A stretch of DNA of 64,000 nucleotides. Source: CALXXL01 sp034926605 (GTDB lineage: Bacteria; Verrucomicrobiota; Lentisphaeria; Victivallales; Victivallaceae). Numbering within the stretch: the first letter of the stretch is position 1; each line of letters opens with the position of its first letter. Below, piece after piece: positions 33,511 to 41,890 of this stretch. The notes below the pieces were generated by a model. The model made no database searches. It was not told the origin of the DNA and worked only from the letters and a program-made list of their open reading frames with translations. The stretch is from NCBI GenBank assembly GCA_034926605.1, contig JAYFQV010000002.1, positions 1-64,000 of the forward strand, written 5' to 3'. Made by a program: the position numbers and the translations under genes.

Positions 33511-35247
33511 CTACTTCTTACGGTTGATGTAAGAGGTATGGAGCAGCTTGTGCGCCACATGACTTCCGGGTTCGCCCAAAAACTCGTCATACAGTTTGAT
33601 GATCGACGGATTCAGGTGCGACTTGCGGATCGGCTTGCCGCTATCTTCGCGATAGATGGCATCCATGCGCTTTTTGAGAATCGTGGTGTTGCCATGATGA
33701 TACGGCTGACCGCCGCCATTCAGGCAGCCGCCGGGACAGGCCATGATCTCGATTGCGTGGTAGTTGGCCTCGCCGCGCTTGATCTTCTCGAGCAGCTTGC
33801 GGGCGTTGCCCAACCCGGAACACACCGCGGCGCGAAGTTCAAGACCGCCCACGTCGACGGTGGCTTCCTTGATCCCTTCGAGTCCGCGTACGGCCTTGAA
33901 GTCGATCGCCTGAAGGTCTTTGCCGGAAATCCAGTCGGCCGCGGTACGCAGCGCCGCTTCGAGCACGCCGCCGGTGGCACCGAATATCACCGCCGCGCCG
34001 GTGGATTCACCGAGCGGGGAGTCGTATTCGGTCTCCTCGATTTCACTGAACTGAATACCGGCCTCGTGGATCATATCCGCAAGTTCGCGGGTGGAAATAA
34101 CCACGTCCACATCGCGTATGCCGTCGTGACTGAATTCGGGGCGCGCGGCCTCATATTTCTTGGCGAGGCAGGGCATCACCGAAACCACCACCAGGTCTTC
34201 CGGCTTCACGCCGATCTTCTCGGCGAAATAACTCTTGGCGATTGAGCCGAACATCTGTTGCGGAGACTTGGCGGAACTGGGCATGTAGATCAGTTCCGGG
34301 AACTGGTGCTCCAAGAACTTGACCCAACCCGGACAGCAACTGGTAAGTATAGGCAGGTCCTTGCCGCTCTTGACACGGGCGATAAGCTCGGTCGTCTCTT
34401 CCATAATGGTGAGGTCGGCGGCAAAATCGGTGTCGAACACCTTGTCGAAGCCGAGCATCCGGAGCGCGGTGACCATTCTCCCGGTGCTGATGGCGCCGGG
34501 TTCCATGCCACAAAGCTCGCCGATGGCCACGCGCACCGCCGGGGCGGTCTGCACCACCACGGTCTTGGTGGCATCGTTCAGGTAGCGCCAGACCGGATAC
34601 TTATACTCCATCTCGGTTAACGCGCCGACCGGACAGGCCTGCACGCACTGGCCGCAGAACACGCACTCGGTATCCGCCAGCCGCTTGAGGCCGGCGGGAG
34701 CCACCACCACGTTGAAGCCACGGCCTACCCCGGAGAGCACCCCGACGGTCTGAACCTGGTTGCAGGCGGTCTCGCAACGACGGCACATGATGCACTTGTC
34801 GAGGTCGCGGGCGATCGCGTAGCTGGAGAGGTCCTTGTTGAAAGTGGACTGCTCACCCTTGTAGATCACATGGTGCAAGCCCATCTCCTGGGCGAGCGAC
34901 TGAAGCTGGCAGTTCAGGTTTTTGGAACAGGTGAGGCAGTCTTTCGGATGGTTGGACAGGATCAGGTCGAGAATGGTTCTGCGGGCGTTGATCGCGCGCA
35001 AGGTATTGGTATAGACCTCCATGCCCTCGGCCACCGGAGTGCAGCAGGCCGGTGCGAGGTTCGGGCGACCCTTCACTTCCACCACGCAGATACGGCAGGA
35101 GCCGGTACGGTGCTCGACGTTGAAGCAGTCCATAGTGAAGTGGCAGAGGGTGGGAATCCGAATTTCCAGCTCTTCCGCCGCCTCGAGGATTGTAGTGCCG
35201 GGTTCCACCGAAACCGGCTGGTCGTTTATCTTAAGATTCACTTTCAT
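33511..35247 (-). CDS. hydA: [FeFe]-hydrogenase catalytic subunit HydA2
   Basis: A 578-residue catalytic subunit of standard A-type layout: [2Fe-2S] ferredoxin domain (about 1-80), the linked [4Fe-4S] site DCLTCSKNLNC, two further [4Fe-4S] motifs (CIMCRRCETAC and CVFCGQCVQAC), and the H-cluster motifs TSCCPGWVKF, MPCLAKKYE and MACPGGCLNGGGQP. It ends at LLHTSYINRKK, where HydA1 continues with an extra domain, so the two are clearly distinct paralogues. GGGAG precedes the ATG. Third gene of the leftward hydC-hydB-hydA operon. Confidence 0.96.
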   Translation of the reverse strand: MKVNLKINDQPVSVEPGTTILEAAEELEIRIPTLCHFTMDCFNVEHRTGSCRICVVEVKGRPNLAPACCTPVAEGMEVYTNTLRAINARRTILDLILSNHPKDCLTCSKNLNCQLQSLAQEMGLHHVIYKGEQSTFNKDLSSYAIARDLDKCIMCRRCETACNQVQTVGVLSGVGRGFNVVVAPAGLKRLADTECVFCGQCVQACPVGALTEMEYKYPVWRYLNDATKTVVVQTAPAVRVAIGELCGMEPGAISTGRMVTALRMLGFDKVFDTDFAADLTIMEETTELIARVKSGKDLPILTSCCPGWVKFLEHQFPELIYMPSSAKSPQQMFGSIAKSYFAEKIGVKPEDLVVVSVMPCLAKKYEAARPEFSHDGIRDVDVVISTRELADMIHEAGIQFSEIEETEYDSPLGESTGAAVIFGATGGVLEAALRTAADWISGKDLQAIDFKAVRGLEGIKEATVDVGGLELRAAVCSGLGNARKLLEKIKRGEANYHAIEIMACPGGCLNGGGQPYHHGNTTILKKRMDAIYREDSGKPIRKSHLNPSIIKLYDEFLGEPGSHVAHKLLHTSYINRKK

Positions 35248-35268
35248 TATTATTGATCTCCCTGATGG

Positions 35269-37113
35269 CTATTTCTTGTCGATCGCATGGAACTTGCAGG
35301 CGAGGAAGCAGACGCCGCACTTGATACACTTGTTCTGGTCGATCTCGTGCCGCATCTTGCGCTCACCGGAGATGGCATTGACCGGACAGTTGCGCAGGCA
35401 CAGCCCGCAACCGACACATTTGTCGGTTATTTCATAGTGTATCAGTTTGGTGCAGACGCCGGCGGGGCAGCGGCCCTCGTTCACGTGGGCCGCATATTCC
35501 TCGGGGAAGTTGTTGAGCGTCGACAAAACCGGGTTGGGAGAGGTCTGACCGAGGCCGCAAAGCGCGGTGTCTTTGATGGTGGCGGCCAGTGCCCTGAGCT
35601 TATCGATGGTGGCGGCAGTGCCGCGGCCGTCGGTTATATCTTCGAGCATCTCGAACATGCGGCGGTTGCCGATGCGGCAGGGGGTGCACTTGCCGCAGGA
35701 CTCGTCAAGGGTGAACTCAAGGAAGAACTTGGCGATGTTCACCATGCAGTCGTCCTCGTCCATCACGATCATGCCGCCCGACCCCATCATCGAGCCGATG
35801 CTCTTGAGCGCTTCGTAATCGATCGGCATGTCGAGATTCTTGACGGTGATGCAGCCGCCGGAGGGCCCTCCGGTCTGCACGGCCTTGAACTGACGGCCGT
35901 TCTTGATGCCGGCGCCGATGTCGAAGATGATCTGCCGCAGAGTCATACCCATCGGCACCTCGGCCAGTCCCACATGGGAGACTTTGCCGGCCAGGGCGAA
36001 CACCTTGGTTCCGGCGCTGCCGGAAGTACCGAGGCTGCGAAACCAATCGGCACCCTTGCGGATGATTGCCGTGATGCAGGCGTAAGTCTCAACATTGTTG
36101 ACCACGCTCGGACGCTTCCAGAGCCCCTGCACCGCCGGGAACGGCGGGCGTACGGTCGGTTCGCCGCGCTTGCCTTCGATCGAGTGGATGAGCGCGGTCT
36201 CCTCGCCGCAGACGAACGCGCCGGCGCCGAACTTGATCTGGATGTCGAAATCGAAGCCGGAGCCGAGAATGTTCTTGCCCAGCAGCCCCATCGCCTTGGC
36301 CTGTTCGATCGCGATGCCGAGGCGTTTGACCGCCAGCGGATATTCCGCACGAATATATATGACGCCGGTATTGGCGCCGATCGCATAACCGCCGATGGTC
36401 ATGGCCTCAAGCACGCTGTGGGGATCGCCCTCCAGCACCGCGCGGTCCATGAATGCGCCGGGATCCCCCTCGTCGGCATTGCATATGATGAACTTCTCGC
36501 CGGCGGGCTGGGCCGCCGCGAACTGCCACTTCTTGCCGGTGGGAAAACCGCCGCCGCCGCGGCCGCGCAGTCCGGAGGCGAGAACGGTTTCCACCACATC
36601 CTGACTCTTCATGGTGGTAAGCGCCTTGGCCAGCGCCGCATAACCGTCATTTTCAATATACTGTTCGATGTTTTCCGGGTTCAGCCGCCCGGTGTTGCGC
36701 AGCACGATGCGCGCCTGAAGTTCGCCGGGCGCAGAGGCCTCGAACTCCGGGTAGTACCAGTTGCGCTCAATGGTACGGGTGCCCGGGGCGATCTCGGCGG
36801 CACCGCCGGAAATGATCGCCGGTATCTGCTCCGGCGCAACGTCGCCATAAATCAGCTGCTTGCCGCTGTTGCGGTCGATCATCATGACCACCGGTTCGGC
36901 ATAGCAGAGGCCCATGCAGCCAACCTCAACCACCTCGATGGCATTTTCCAGACGGCGCTCGGCAATTTCATTATTTACGGCGGCAAGCACCTTGCCGGCG
37001 CCGGCAGCCAGGCCGCAGGTGCCAACGGAAATCAGAAGCGCAATCGGCGGTTTGGGCCGGTTCTTAAGCTCGCCGGCCAGTTTGGCCAGAGCGGACGGGG
37101 AATCTATTTTCAT
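35269..37113 (-). CDS. hydB: [FeFe]-hydrogenase flavin subunit HydB (NuoF-like), operon 2
   Basis: A 614-residue homologue of the operon 1 flavin subunit. The N-terminal thioredoxin-like domain has VGTCGLAAGA and VGCMGLC, so the first cluster motif shows one cysteine instead of two. The NuoF core has RGRGGGGFPTGKKW (FMN/NADH), CGKCTPCRIGN ([4Fe-4S]) and a C-terminal double ferredoxin domain (CVGCGLCLRNCP, CIKCGVCFLAC). It transfers electrons between NAD(H), ferredoxin-type centres and HydA2. It lies 30 bases after hydC2 and 21 before hydA2 in one transcript. TGGAG serves as ribosome site. Confidence 0.94.
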   Translation of the reverse strand: MKIDSPSALAKLAGELKNRPKPPIALLISVGTCGLAAGAGKVLAAVNNEIAERRLENAIEVVEVGCMGLCYAEPVVMMIDRNSGKQLIYGDVAPEQIPAIISGGAAEIAPGTRTIERNWYYPEFEASAPGELQARIVLRNTGRLNPENIEQYIENDGYAALAKALTTMKSQDVVETVLASGLRGRGGGGFPTGKKWQFAAAQPAGEKFIICNADEGDPGAFMDRAVLEGDPHSVLEAMTIGGYAIGANTGVIYIRAEYPLAVKRLGIAIEQAKAMGLLGKNILGSGFDFDIQIKFGAGAFVCGEETALIHSIEGKRGEPTVRPPFPAVQGLWKRPSVVNNVETYACITAIIRKGADWFRSLGTSGSAGTKVFALAGKVSHVGLAEVPMGMTLRQIIFDIGAGIKNGRQFKAVQTGGPSGGCITVKNLDMPIDYEALKSIGSMMGSGGMIVMDEDDCMVNIAKFFLEFTLDESCGKCTPCRIGNRRMFEMLEDITDGRGTAATIDKLRALAATIKDTALCGLGQTSPNPVLSTLNNFPEEYAAHVNEGRCPAGVCTKLIHYEITDKCVGCGLCLRNCPVNAISGERKMRHEIDQNKCIKCGVCFLACKFHAIDKK

Positions 37114-37143
37114 GGTTTTGCTCCAAAAAGTTTTTTATTCGGC

Positions 37144-37665
37144 TCAGTCGTCAAAATCTTTGAGAACCTCGGCAACCCGGTCGGCGGTCATATTGCCGTA
37201 GACGCGGTCGTCCACCATCACCACCGGGGCGAGACTGCAGGCGCCGACACAGCGCAACGCGCCGAGAAAGAACTTGCCGTCTGCGGTGGTTTCGCCCTCG
37301 GCGACGTCCAGGCGGCGCTTGAACTCGTCAAGCACCTTGGTGGCGCCTTTCACGAAGCAGGCGGTGCCGGTACACACATTGATCTTGTGGCGCCCCAGCG
37401 GCTTGTCGGTGAAAAAGCTGTAAAAGCTGATCACGCCATAAACATCCGCCGGAGACAATCCGAGTTTGCACGCCACGAATTTCTGGACCTCTTCCGGCAG
37501 ATAGCCGAATATGCTCTGGGCGCGATGGAGCGTTTGAATCAGGAAGCCGCGGGCGCGATCCGGATTGTCCGCCAGCGGCAATGTCCCAATGTATTTTTCC
37601 AATTGATCCAGTTTCGCCTGATCCAATGACGAAACTTCCGTGGAGCCGTTGCACTTGCAGCTCAT
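37144..37665 (-). CDS. hydC: [FeFe]-hydrogenase subunit HydC (NuoE-like), operon 2
   Basis: A 173-residue NuoE-like [2Fe-2S] subunit with ligands in CTGTAC (C-x4-C) and CVGAC (C-x3-C) and the helical motif LSPADVYGVISFYSFF. Its N-terminus (MSCKCNGSTEVSS) carries two extra cysteines absent from the operon 1 copy. AAGGAGG precedes the ATG. It is first in the leftward operon and lies just downstream of a TATAAT box and a perfect inverted repeat that is a candidate Rex operator. Confidence 0.93.
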   Translation of the reverse strand: MSCKCNGSTEVSSLDQAKLDQLEKYIGTLPLADNPDRARGFLIQTLHRAQSIFGYLPEEVQKFVACKLGLSPADVYGVISFYSFFTDKPLGRHKINVCTGTACFVKGATKVLDEFKRRLDVAEGETTADGKFFLGALRCVGACSLAPVVMVDDRVYGNMTADRVAEVLKDFDD

Positions 37666-37692
37666 GTTGACATTACCTCCTTGTTGTACAGA

Positions 37693-37710
37693 TAGATAAA
37701 AAAATATCTA
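37693..37710. promoter_or_regulatory. Candidate Rex-type operator at hydCBA2
   Basis: TAGATA-AAAAAA-TATCTA is a perfect 6-6-6 inverted repeat, 28 bases before the hydC2 ATG and 11 bases downstream of the -10 box, at the expected start of transcription. It is closely related to the repeats at the rex promoter. Confidence 0.6.
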
Positions 37711-37721
37711 ATACGTTAATC

Positions 37722-37750
37722 ATTATAGCTTTAATATGGCAGTGTTTGAA
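37722..37750 (-). promoter_or_regulatory. Sigma70 promoter of hydCBA2
   Basis: On the minus strand TTCAAA (37750-37745), a 17-base spacer and a perfect TATAAT (37727-37722) precede the inverted repeat and hydC2. Confidence 0.65.
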
Positions 37751-37811
37751 ACTAAATCAAATTGCGGAACCATAAAAATACAAAGTTTTGACCATCATCT
37801 AACCGGCATAA

Positions 37812-37849
37812 CAAAAAAAATGCCGGACGGAACACGTGTTCCATCCGGC
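37812..37849 (-). terminator. Terminator of the O-acetylation cluster
   Basis: A 14-bp stem with one mismatch (37822-37835 with 37836-37849; effective loop about 4 bases) is followed on the minus strand by ATTTTTTTTG, about 20 bases after the stop at 37869. Confidence 0.85.
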
Positions 37850-37868
37850 CGAATATTCAGATTAAAAA

Positions 37869-39284
37869 CTACTTACCTTCGTGCGGCATCCGGTTGTGCA
37901 GATGCTCGGCGGCGGTCTGACGGATATGCATAAGTGCGGCGCGTTCGGCATCGGTCCTGGCGGTGGCATACATCTCGGTCGCCTTCTGACGAATGCACTT
38001 GGCGTAACGGCGGAACTCGGCCGCCATGGTGTCCTGACAGCCGCCGATGGTGCGGATCGCCCGCCCCAGCTCCTTGCAACGATCTTCCTTCTCCTCGTCG
38101 TCCATGTTGGGGTCGTTGGCGAGAGCCACCACCTGAGCGCTTAACTTGCGGCAATCTTCCGGCGTCTTCATCCGCTCGCGGAACTGCTGGTAATACTTAT
38201 CGTACTCCGCGAAATCCCCGGCAAAAGCATTATATATGTTTTCGGGAGCGTTGGCTTTGAGCCACGCGGACTCGTCGGCGCCCCACTGGCGGAATTCCTC
38301 AATGCGGTCGCGAATGCGCTGGACGAATTTATCCATGTTGCCAATGCGTTCGGCAACCTCGATCCGCTCATCGTACGACTTGCTGTGATAGAAAATCTTC
38401 TCCACCGCCTCGGTGGTACCGCAGGTGGCGGGAAACCACCGCCCCTCGTTCTCCACCTCGGAAATGCTCGTCCACTGTTCCGGGGTAAGAAAACCGCGGA
38501 TGAAATCTTTGGGCATTACCACATCGGCCCCTTGCGCGGGCAAACCCATCGGAATCCAATAATCCGGGTTAGCAGCCTTGGCGACCGGAAAAATATAGCC
38601 GCCGAAATCGACATCGTGCTTCTGACGGGGATACTCTCCGGCCAGCAGAAAGCGCAGGTAAGCGTGGTTTTTATCGGCGCGGGCGGGATAAATCGTCCCG
38701 CCATAGCCGGAAACCCAATTGCTCCAGGTTTCGCAGTTGTAGACCGCCACGCTGGTATCGACGGTCATCCCGAAATCCTGGCCGGTACGGAACGGCATGA
38801 TCTTCCACGATTCCTGACGCCCGTCCTCCGGCGGCAGCGCGCCGAGGGATTTGCGATAGTTCACATAGAAATCGGCCGCGAACGGCGGTTTCCAGGCCAC
38901 CGGCTGCCAATCCTGATCGTTAAGCTTCTCGGTAATCTTGTACCACATCGGCCGGCCGATGGAAATAATGCAGTTCGAAGTCTTGCCGGCAAGCGCATCG
39001 CCCTCGATGATCGCGCCGGAAGGATCGACGGAAACCTTGAAAGCGGGATCGTTCCACACCACGGTGTCGGTTCCGCCATTGCTTTCAAGCAGAATCACTC
39101 CATAATTGTCGCCCGGGATTTCCAGTTTTCCGGCAACCGGCATGACCAGAGGCTCGCCGATGAAATCGGTTACCACCACCGCCTGAACCTTGCTGCCCGG
39201 CATCGCATCATATTTGACCGTCTCCGCCAACAGTGCCGACGCCGAAAAAAGCACTCCGGCCGCAAGCATCATCCTAGTTTTCAT
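37869..39284 (-). CDS. Secreted protein of unknown function in the O-acetylation cluster
   Basis: A 471-residue exported protein. ATG 39284 gives a signal peptide (MKTRMMLAAGVLFSASALLAE) with GAGG upstream. The N-terminal half is beta-rich (about 22-110, with GDNYGVILLESNGG), the middle is Trp-rich and mixed, and the C-terminal 170 residues are strongly helical and charged. No enzyme motif is recognised. Its start overlaps the end of the SGNH gene by 11 bases, so it belongs to the same operon as the AlgI- and AlgJ-like genes. It may bind or modify the same polysaccharide, an inference from context only. Confidence 0.75.
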   Translation of the reverse strand: MKTRMMLAAGVLFSASALLAETVKYDAMPGSKVQAVVVTDFIGEPLVMPVAGKLEIPGDNYGVILLESNGGTDTVVWNDPAFKVSVDPSGAIIEGDALAGKTSNCIISIGRPMWYKITEKLNDQDWQPVAWKPPFAADFYVNYRKSLGALPPEDGRQESWKIMPFRTGQDFGMTVDTSVAVYNCETWSNWVSGYGGTIYPARADKNHAYLRFLLAGEYPRQKHDVDFGGYIFPVAKAANPDYWIPMGLPAQGADVVMPKDFIRGFLTPEQWTSISEVENEGRWFPATCGTTEAVEKIFYHSKSYDERIEVAERIGNMDKFVQRIRDRIEEFRQWGADESAWLKANAPENIYNAFAGDFAEYDKYYQQFRERMKTPEDCRKLSAQVVALANDPNMDDEEKEDRCKELGRAIRTIGGCQDTMAAEFRRYAKCIRQKATEMYATARTDAERAALMHIRQTAAEHLHNRMPHEGK

Positions 39285-40419
39285 TCTGACTTTCCTCTTC
39301 TTCAATAATTTGTTCGGCGATAAGTTCGTACCCGCTGCCGAGCGGATGGCTCGCGTCACCGTAATCTTTGCTGGGCAGCGTCTCTATTTCGATATACTTT
39401 ATGCCAAGATCGTCAAGCCGGTCCGCAGCCGCCTCCATCAGCTTTATATAACCCTCCAGCGACTCATCGGAGAGCAGATGCTGGTTGAACGCGCCCAACA
39501 GCACGGTCACGTCATTGCCACGAGCTTGAAGCAGCCGTACGGTTTCAAGGAACGCCGTCCATTGGCGCGAATCGGGAAGCTGCACCCACTGAAAATCGAA
39601 AGTTGCCACGCCGCCGTCCGACCACGCGTCGGTGCGGTTCACGTGTTCGGTCTCCACCGCCGAAACCTTGCGCTGAATCGGCGCAAACGGGTTGCTGGCC
39701 GGGTTGGCCGGCATCCACTCCGCCAGTGGCTTATTGCCGTAAAACACGTTGCGCAGATGATTCTGAAGACTATAGAACGGCAGGTTGCGCTCCTCCCAGT
39801 TTCCGATCCGCTGTTTCAACGGTTCGTCGTACACATAGACGGTATAATCGAACTGCGGCACCAATCGGGGATGCATCACCGCGGACTTCTTGACTTCGCC
39901 GGAATCCTCGTGCTTCGGCAACGCGGTAAGATCGAACTCCGGGCAGTCAAGCCACAGAGCGTTGAAGTACAAATAAACTTTCTTGTTGCGGATGCCGCCG
40001 CCGAAGTCCCGCATCAACCCTTCAAGCGCCACCGGATGCAATCCGTCGATGCCGAGGTTGGCGGCGACCGGTTTGCCCTTCCGCGCATTGTAGCAGGCCG
40101 ATAGCGTATGGTCGTTGTCGGTATACATGCCCCATATTACCGAGTCCCCCACGAACATCACGTCGTAGTGATCTGCGGCGTATTCGGCCCACTTGCCGTA
40201 CACCCAGTAGTCATCCCGAAAATCATAGGATATGCGGAAGTTCGGGGTGTCGAAATCGAACTGCTCCCATCTTCCATACAGGAAAGGGATCACCCACAGC
40301 GCCAGCACCAGCGCCGCCGGGACCACGACCAGCATTTCTTTCCAGCTCAATCGCAGCGCATTACCGCCGAACGGCATCGCCTTCAAGCTGCGGTATTTTT
40401 TCTTTTTTCCGTCGCTCAT
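39274..40419 (-). CDS. AlgJ/AlgX-like SGNH-fold membrane-anchored protein
   Basis: A 381-residue protein with a cytoplasmic basic start, one span (about 31-50) and a periplasmic SGNH-hydrolase-like domain. The Ser motif is VMFVGDSVIWG (about 90-100) and the C-terminal Asp-His pair is in DASHPLGSGY near residue 365. Such proteins (AlgJ, AlgX, PatB and similar) complete acetyl transfer to polysaccharide after an MBOAT channel moves the acetyl group across the membrane. ATG 40419, 14 bases after the MBOAT stop, is preferred to longer starts within that gene. Which polymer is modified is unknown. Confidence 0.83.
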   Translation of the reverse strand: MSDGKKKKYRSLKAMPFGGNALRLSWKEMLVVVPAALVLALWVIPFLYGRWEQFDFDTPNFRISYDFRDDYWVYGKWAEYAADHYDVMFVGDSVIWGMYTDNDHTLSACYNARKGKPVAANLGIDGLHPVALEGLMRDFGGGIRNKKVYLYFNALWLDCPEFDLTALPKHEDSGEVKKSAVMHPRLVPQFDYTVYVYDEPLKQRIGNWEERNLPFYSLQNHLRNVFYGNKPLAEWMPANPASNPFAPIQRKVSAVETEHVNRTDAWSDGGVATFDFQWVQLPDSRQWTAFLETVRLLQARGNDVTVLLGAFNQHLLSDESLEGYIKLMEAAADRLDDLGIKYIEIETLPSKDYGDASHPLGSGYELIAEQIIEEEESQNEN

Positions 40420-40432
40420 TGCCGAACGCCCC

Positions 40433-41887
40433 CTAGAAGTTGAAGTAGATGAATTTCTGGTTGGCGCTGGAAGGGATCGTGACAATCAGCACGATCACCG
40501 CGGCCATCAGCACCCAACGCACCGGCGCAAGCTCAAGATACTTGCGGAAGCTGGAGGCAAATACCAGCTGGTATGCCCAAACCGCCGCAACCAGAATGAA
40601 CATATACCACGGCACCAGTTGTATGTCGCCAAGCCAGGAGAACAGCTCCCGAACAAAGCCCCACGCCTGATCCAGCCCCTTGGCCCGGAAGAATATCCAC
40701 CCGAACGCCGCAAGGTTGAACACCACCAGTTGCTTGACGATCTTGGGAACGGCCAGATACCACTTTGCCTTGTCGAAAAAGCGCCAGATTACGCACAGAA
40801 TGCCGTGCCAGGCACCCCAGATCAGGAAGTTCCACGCCTCGCCGTGCCAGAATCCGGACACCACCATGGTGATGAACAGATTGAACCAAAGCCGGAACGA
40901 ACCCACCCGGTTGCCGCCTAGCGGAATGTAAACATAGTCGCGGAACCAGGTGGACAACCCGATGTGCCAGCGCCGCCAGAAGTCGGTAAAGTCCACCGCC
41001 ACATAGGGATTGTTGAAATTCAGAGTGATCCGGAAGCCCATGATGCGGGCAATGCCGCTGGCCATGTCGCTGTACCCTGAAAAGTCGCCGTAAAGCTGCC
41101 AGGCGAAACCGCAGGTTGCGAAAAGAACGGTCAGGGCGTTGTATTGTCCGGCGGGGGCGTCGTATACCATGTCCACGAATACCGCCAGCGTATCCGCCAG
41201 CACCACTTTCTTGAACAAGCCGGAAATAAACAGAGAGATGCCGTCCGAAATGTCCACGGGGCGCACCACCATCCGGTGACGCAGCTGGCGCATGAAAAGC
41301 CCGGCGCGGTCGATCGGCCCCATCATCACGGTCGGGAAGAACGCGAGGTAACAGGCGTAACGGATGATGTTCCGCTCCGGCCGCAGGTCGCGACGATAGA
41401 CGTCGATGGTATATGAGAGCGACTTGAAGGTGAAGTAGCTAAGTCCCACCGGCACCAGCATCGCGGCGGCCAGCGAAAAATTAAGTCCCAGCGCATTGAG
41501 CATGGTGTTTGCCGATTCCGCAAGCGTCGGCACGGTATAGGCCGGAAAGTTTAACGTTTTCGAAAGCCAGTCCAGCAGGGCCTGCAGGTTTACAACGATG
41601 AAGCTGGCGTACTTGAACAATGAAAGCAGCGCCACCCCGTTTAAAACGCTCAGAAACACCAGCAACTTGCGGACGAAAGGACTTTTCGCCTTACCCAGCC
41701 CGCGGCCGATCAGATAGTCGACAACGGAGAGATAGATCAGAAAGATCAGAAACACGGGGTTGAAACTGCCGTAGAAATACCAGCTGGCCGCCAGCAGCCA
41801 GAGGGCACGCAGGCCGGGGCGAAACAGAACAAGTCCCGCCATCACTACGGCGAAGAATATCACAAAATTCCAGGTTTGAAAAAGCAT
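40433..41887 (-). CDS. MBOAT O-acyltransferase, AlgI-like
   Basis: A 484-residue multi-spanning membrane protein of the MBOAT family (AlgI/DltB/PatA type), which passes acetyl groups from a cytoplasmic donor to extracytoplasmic acceptors. The catalytic His lies in SGFWHGEAWNFLIWGAWHG. Other family blocks are PVGLSYFTFKSLSYTIDVYR, DFSGYSDMASGIARIMGF and NPYVAVDFTDFWRRWHIGLSTW (quoted in part by convention of the family). Around eleven spans are visible. It is flanked by an FGE-like gene 3 bases upstream and the SGNH partner gene downstream, the expected partnership for polysaccharide O-acetylation. Confidence 0.93.
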   Translation of the reverse strand: MLFQTWNFVIFFAVVMAGLVLFRPGLRALWLLAASWYFYGSFNPVFLIFLIYLSVVDYLIGRGLGKAKSPFVRKLLVFLSVLNGVALLSLFKYASFIVVNLQALLDWLSKTLNFPAYTVPTLAESANTMLNALGLNFSLAAAMLVPVGLSYFTFKSLSYTIDVYRRDLRPERNIIRYACYLAFFPTVMMGPIDRAGLFMRQLRHRMVVRPVDISDGISLFISGLFKKVVLADTLAVFVDMVYDAPAGQYNALTVLFATCGFAWQLYGDFSGYSDMASGIARIMGFRITLNFNNPYVAVDFTDFWRRWHIGLSTWFRDYVYIPLGGNRVGSFRLWFNLFITMVVSGFWHGEAWNFLIWGAWHGILCVIWRFFDKAKWYLAVPKIVKQLVVFNLAAFGWIFFRAKGLDQAWGFVRELFSWLGDIQLVPWYMFILVAAVWAYQLVFASSFRKYLELAPVRWVLMAAVIVLIVTIPSSANQKFIYFNF

Positions 41888-41890
41888 CGG

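Noticed and set aside
35287..37629. 780-codon open frame antisense to hydB2 and hydC2
   Set aside because: It mirrors strongly coding genes with cluster motifs; long antisense frames arise from GC-rich third positions. No recognisable domain or ribosome site.
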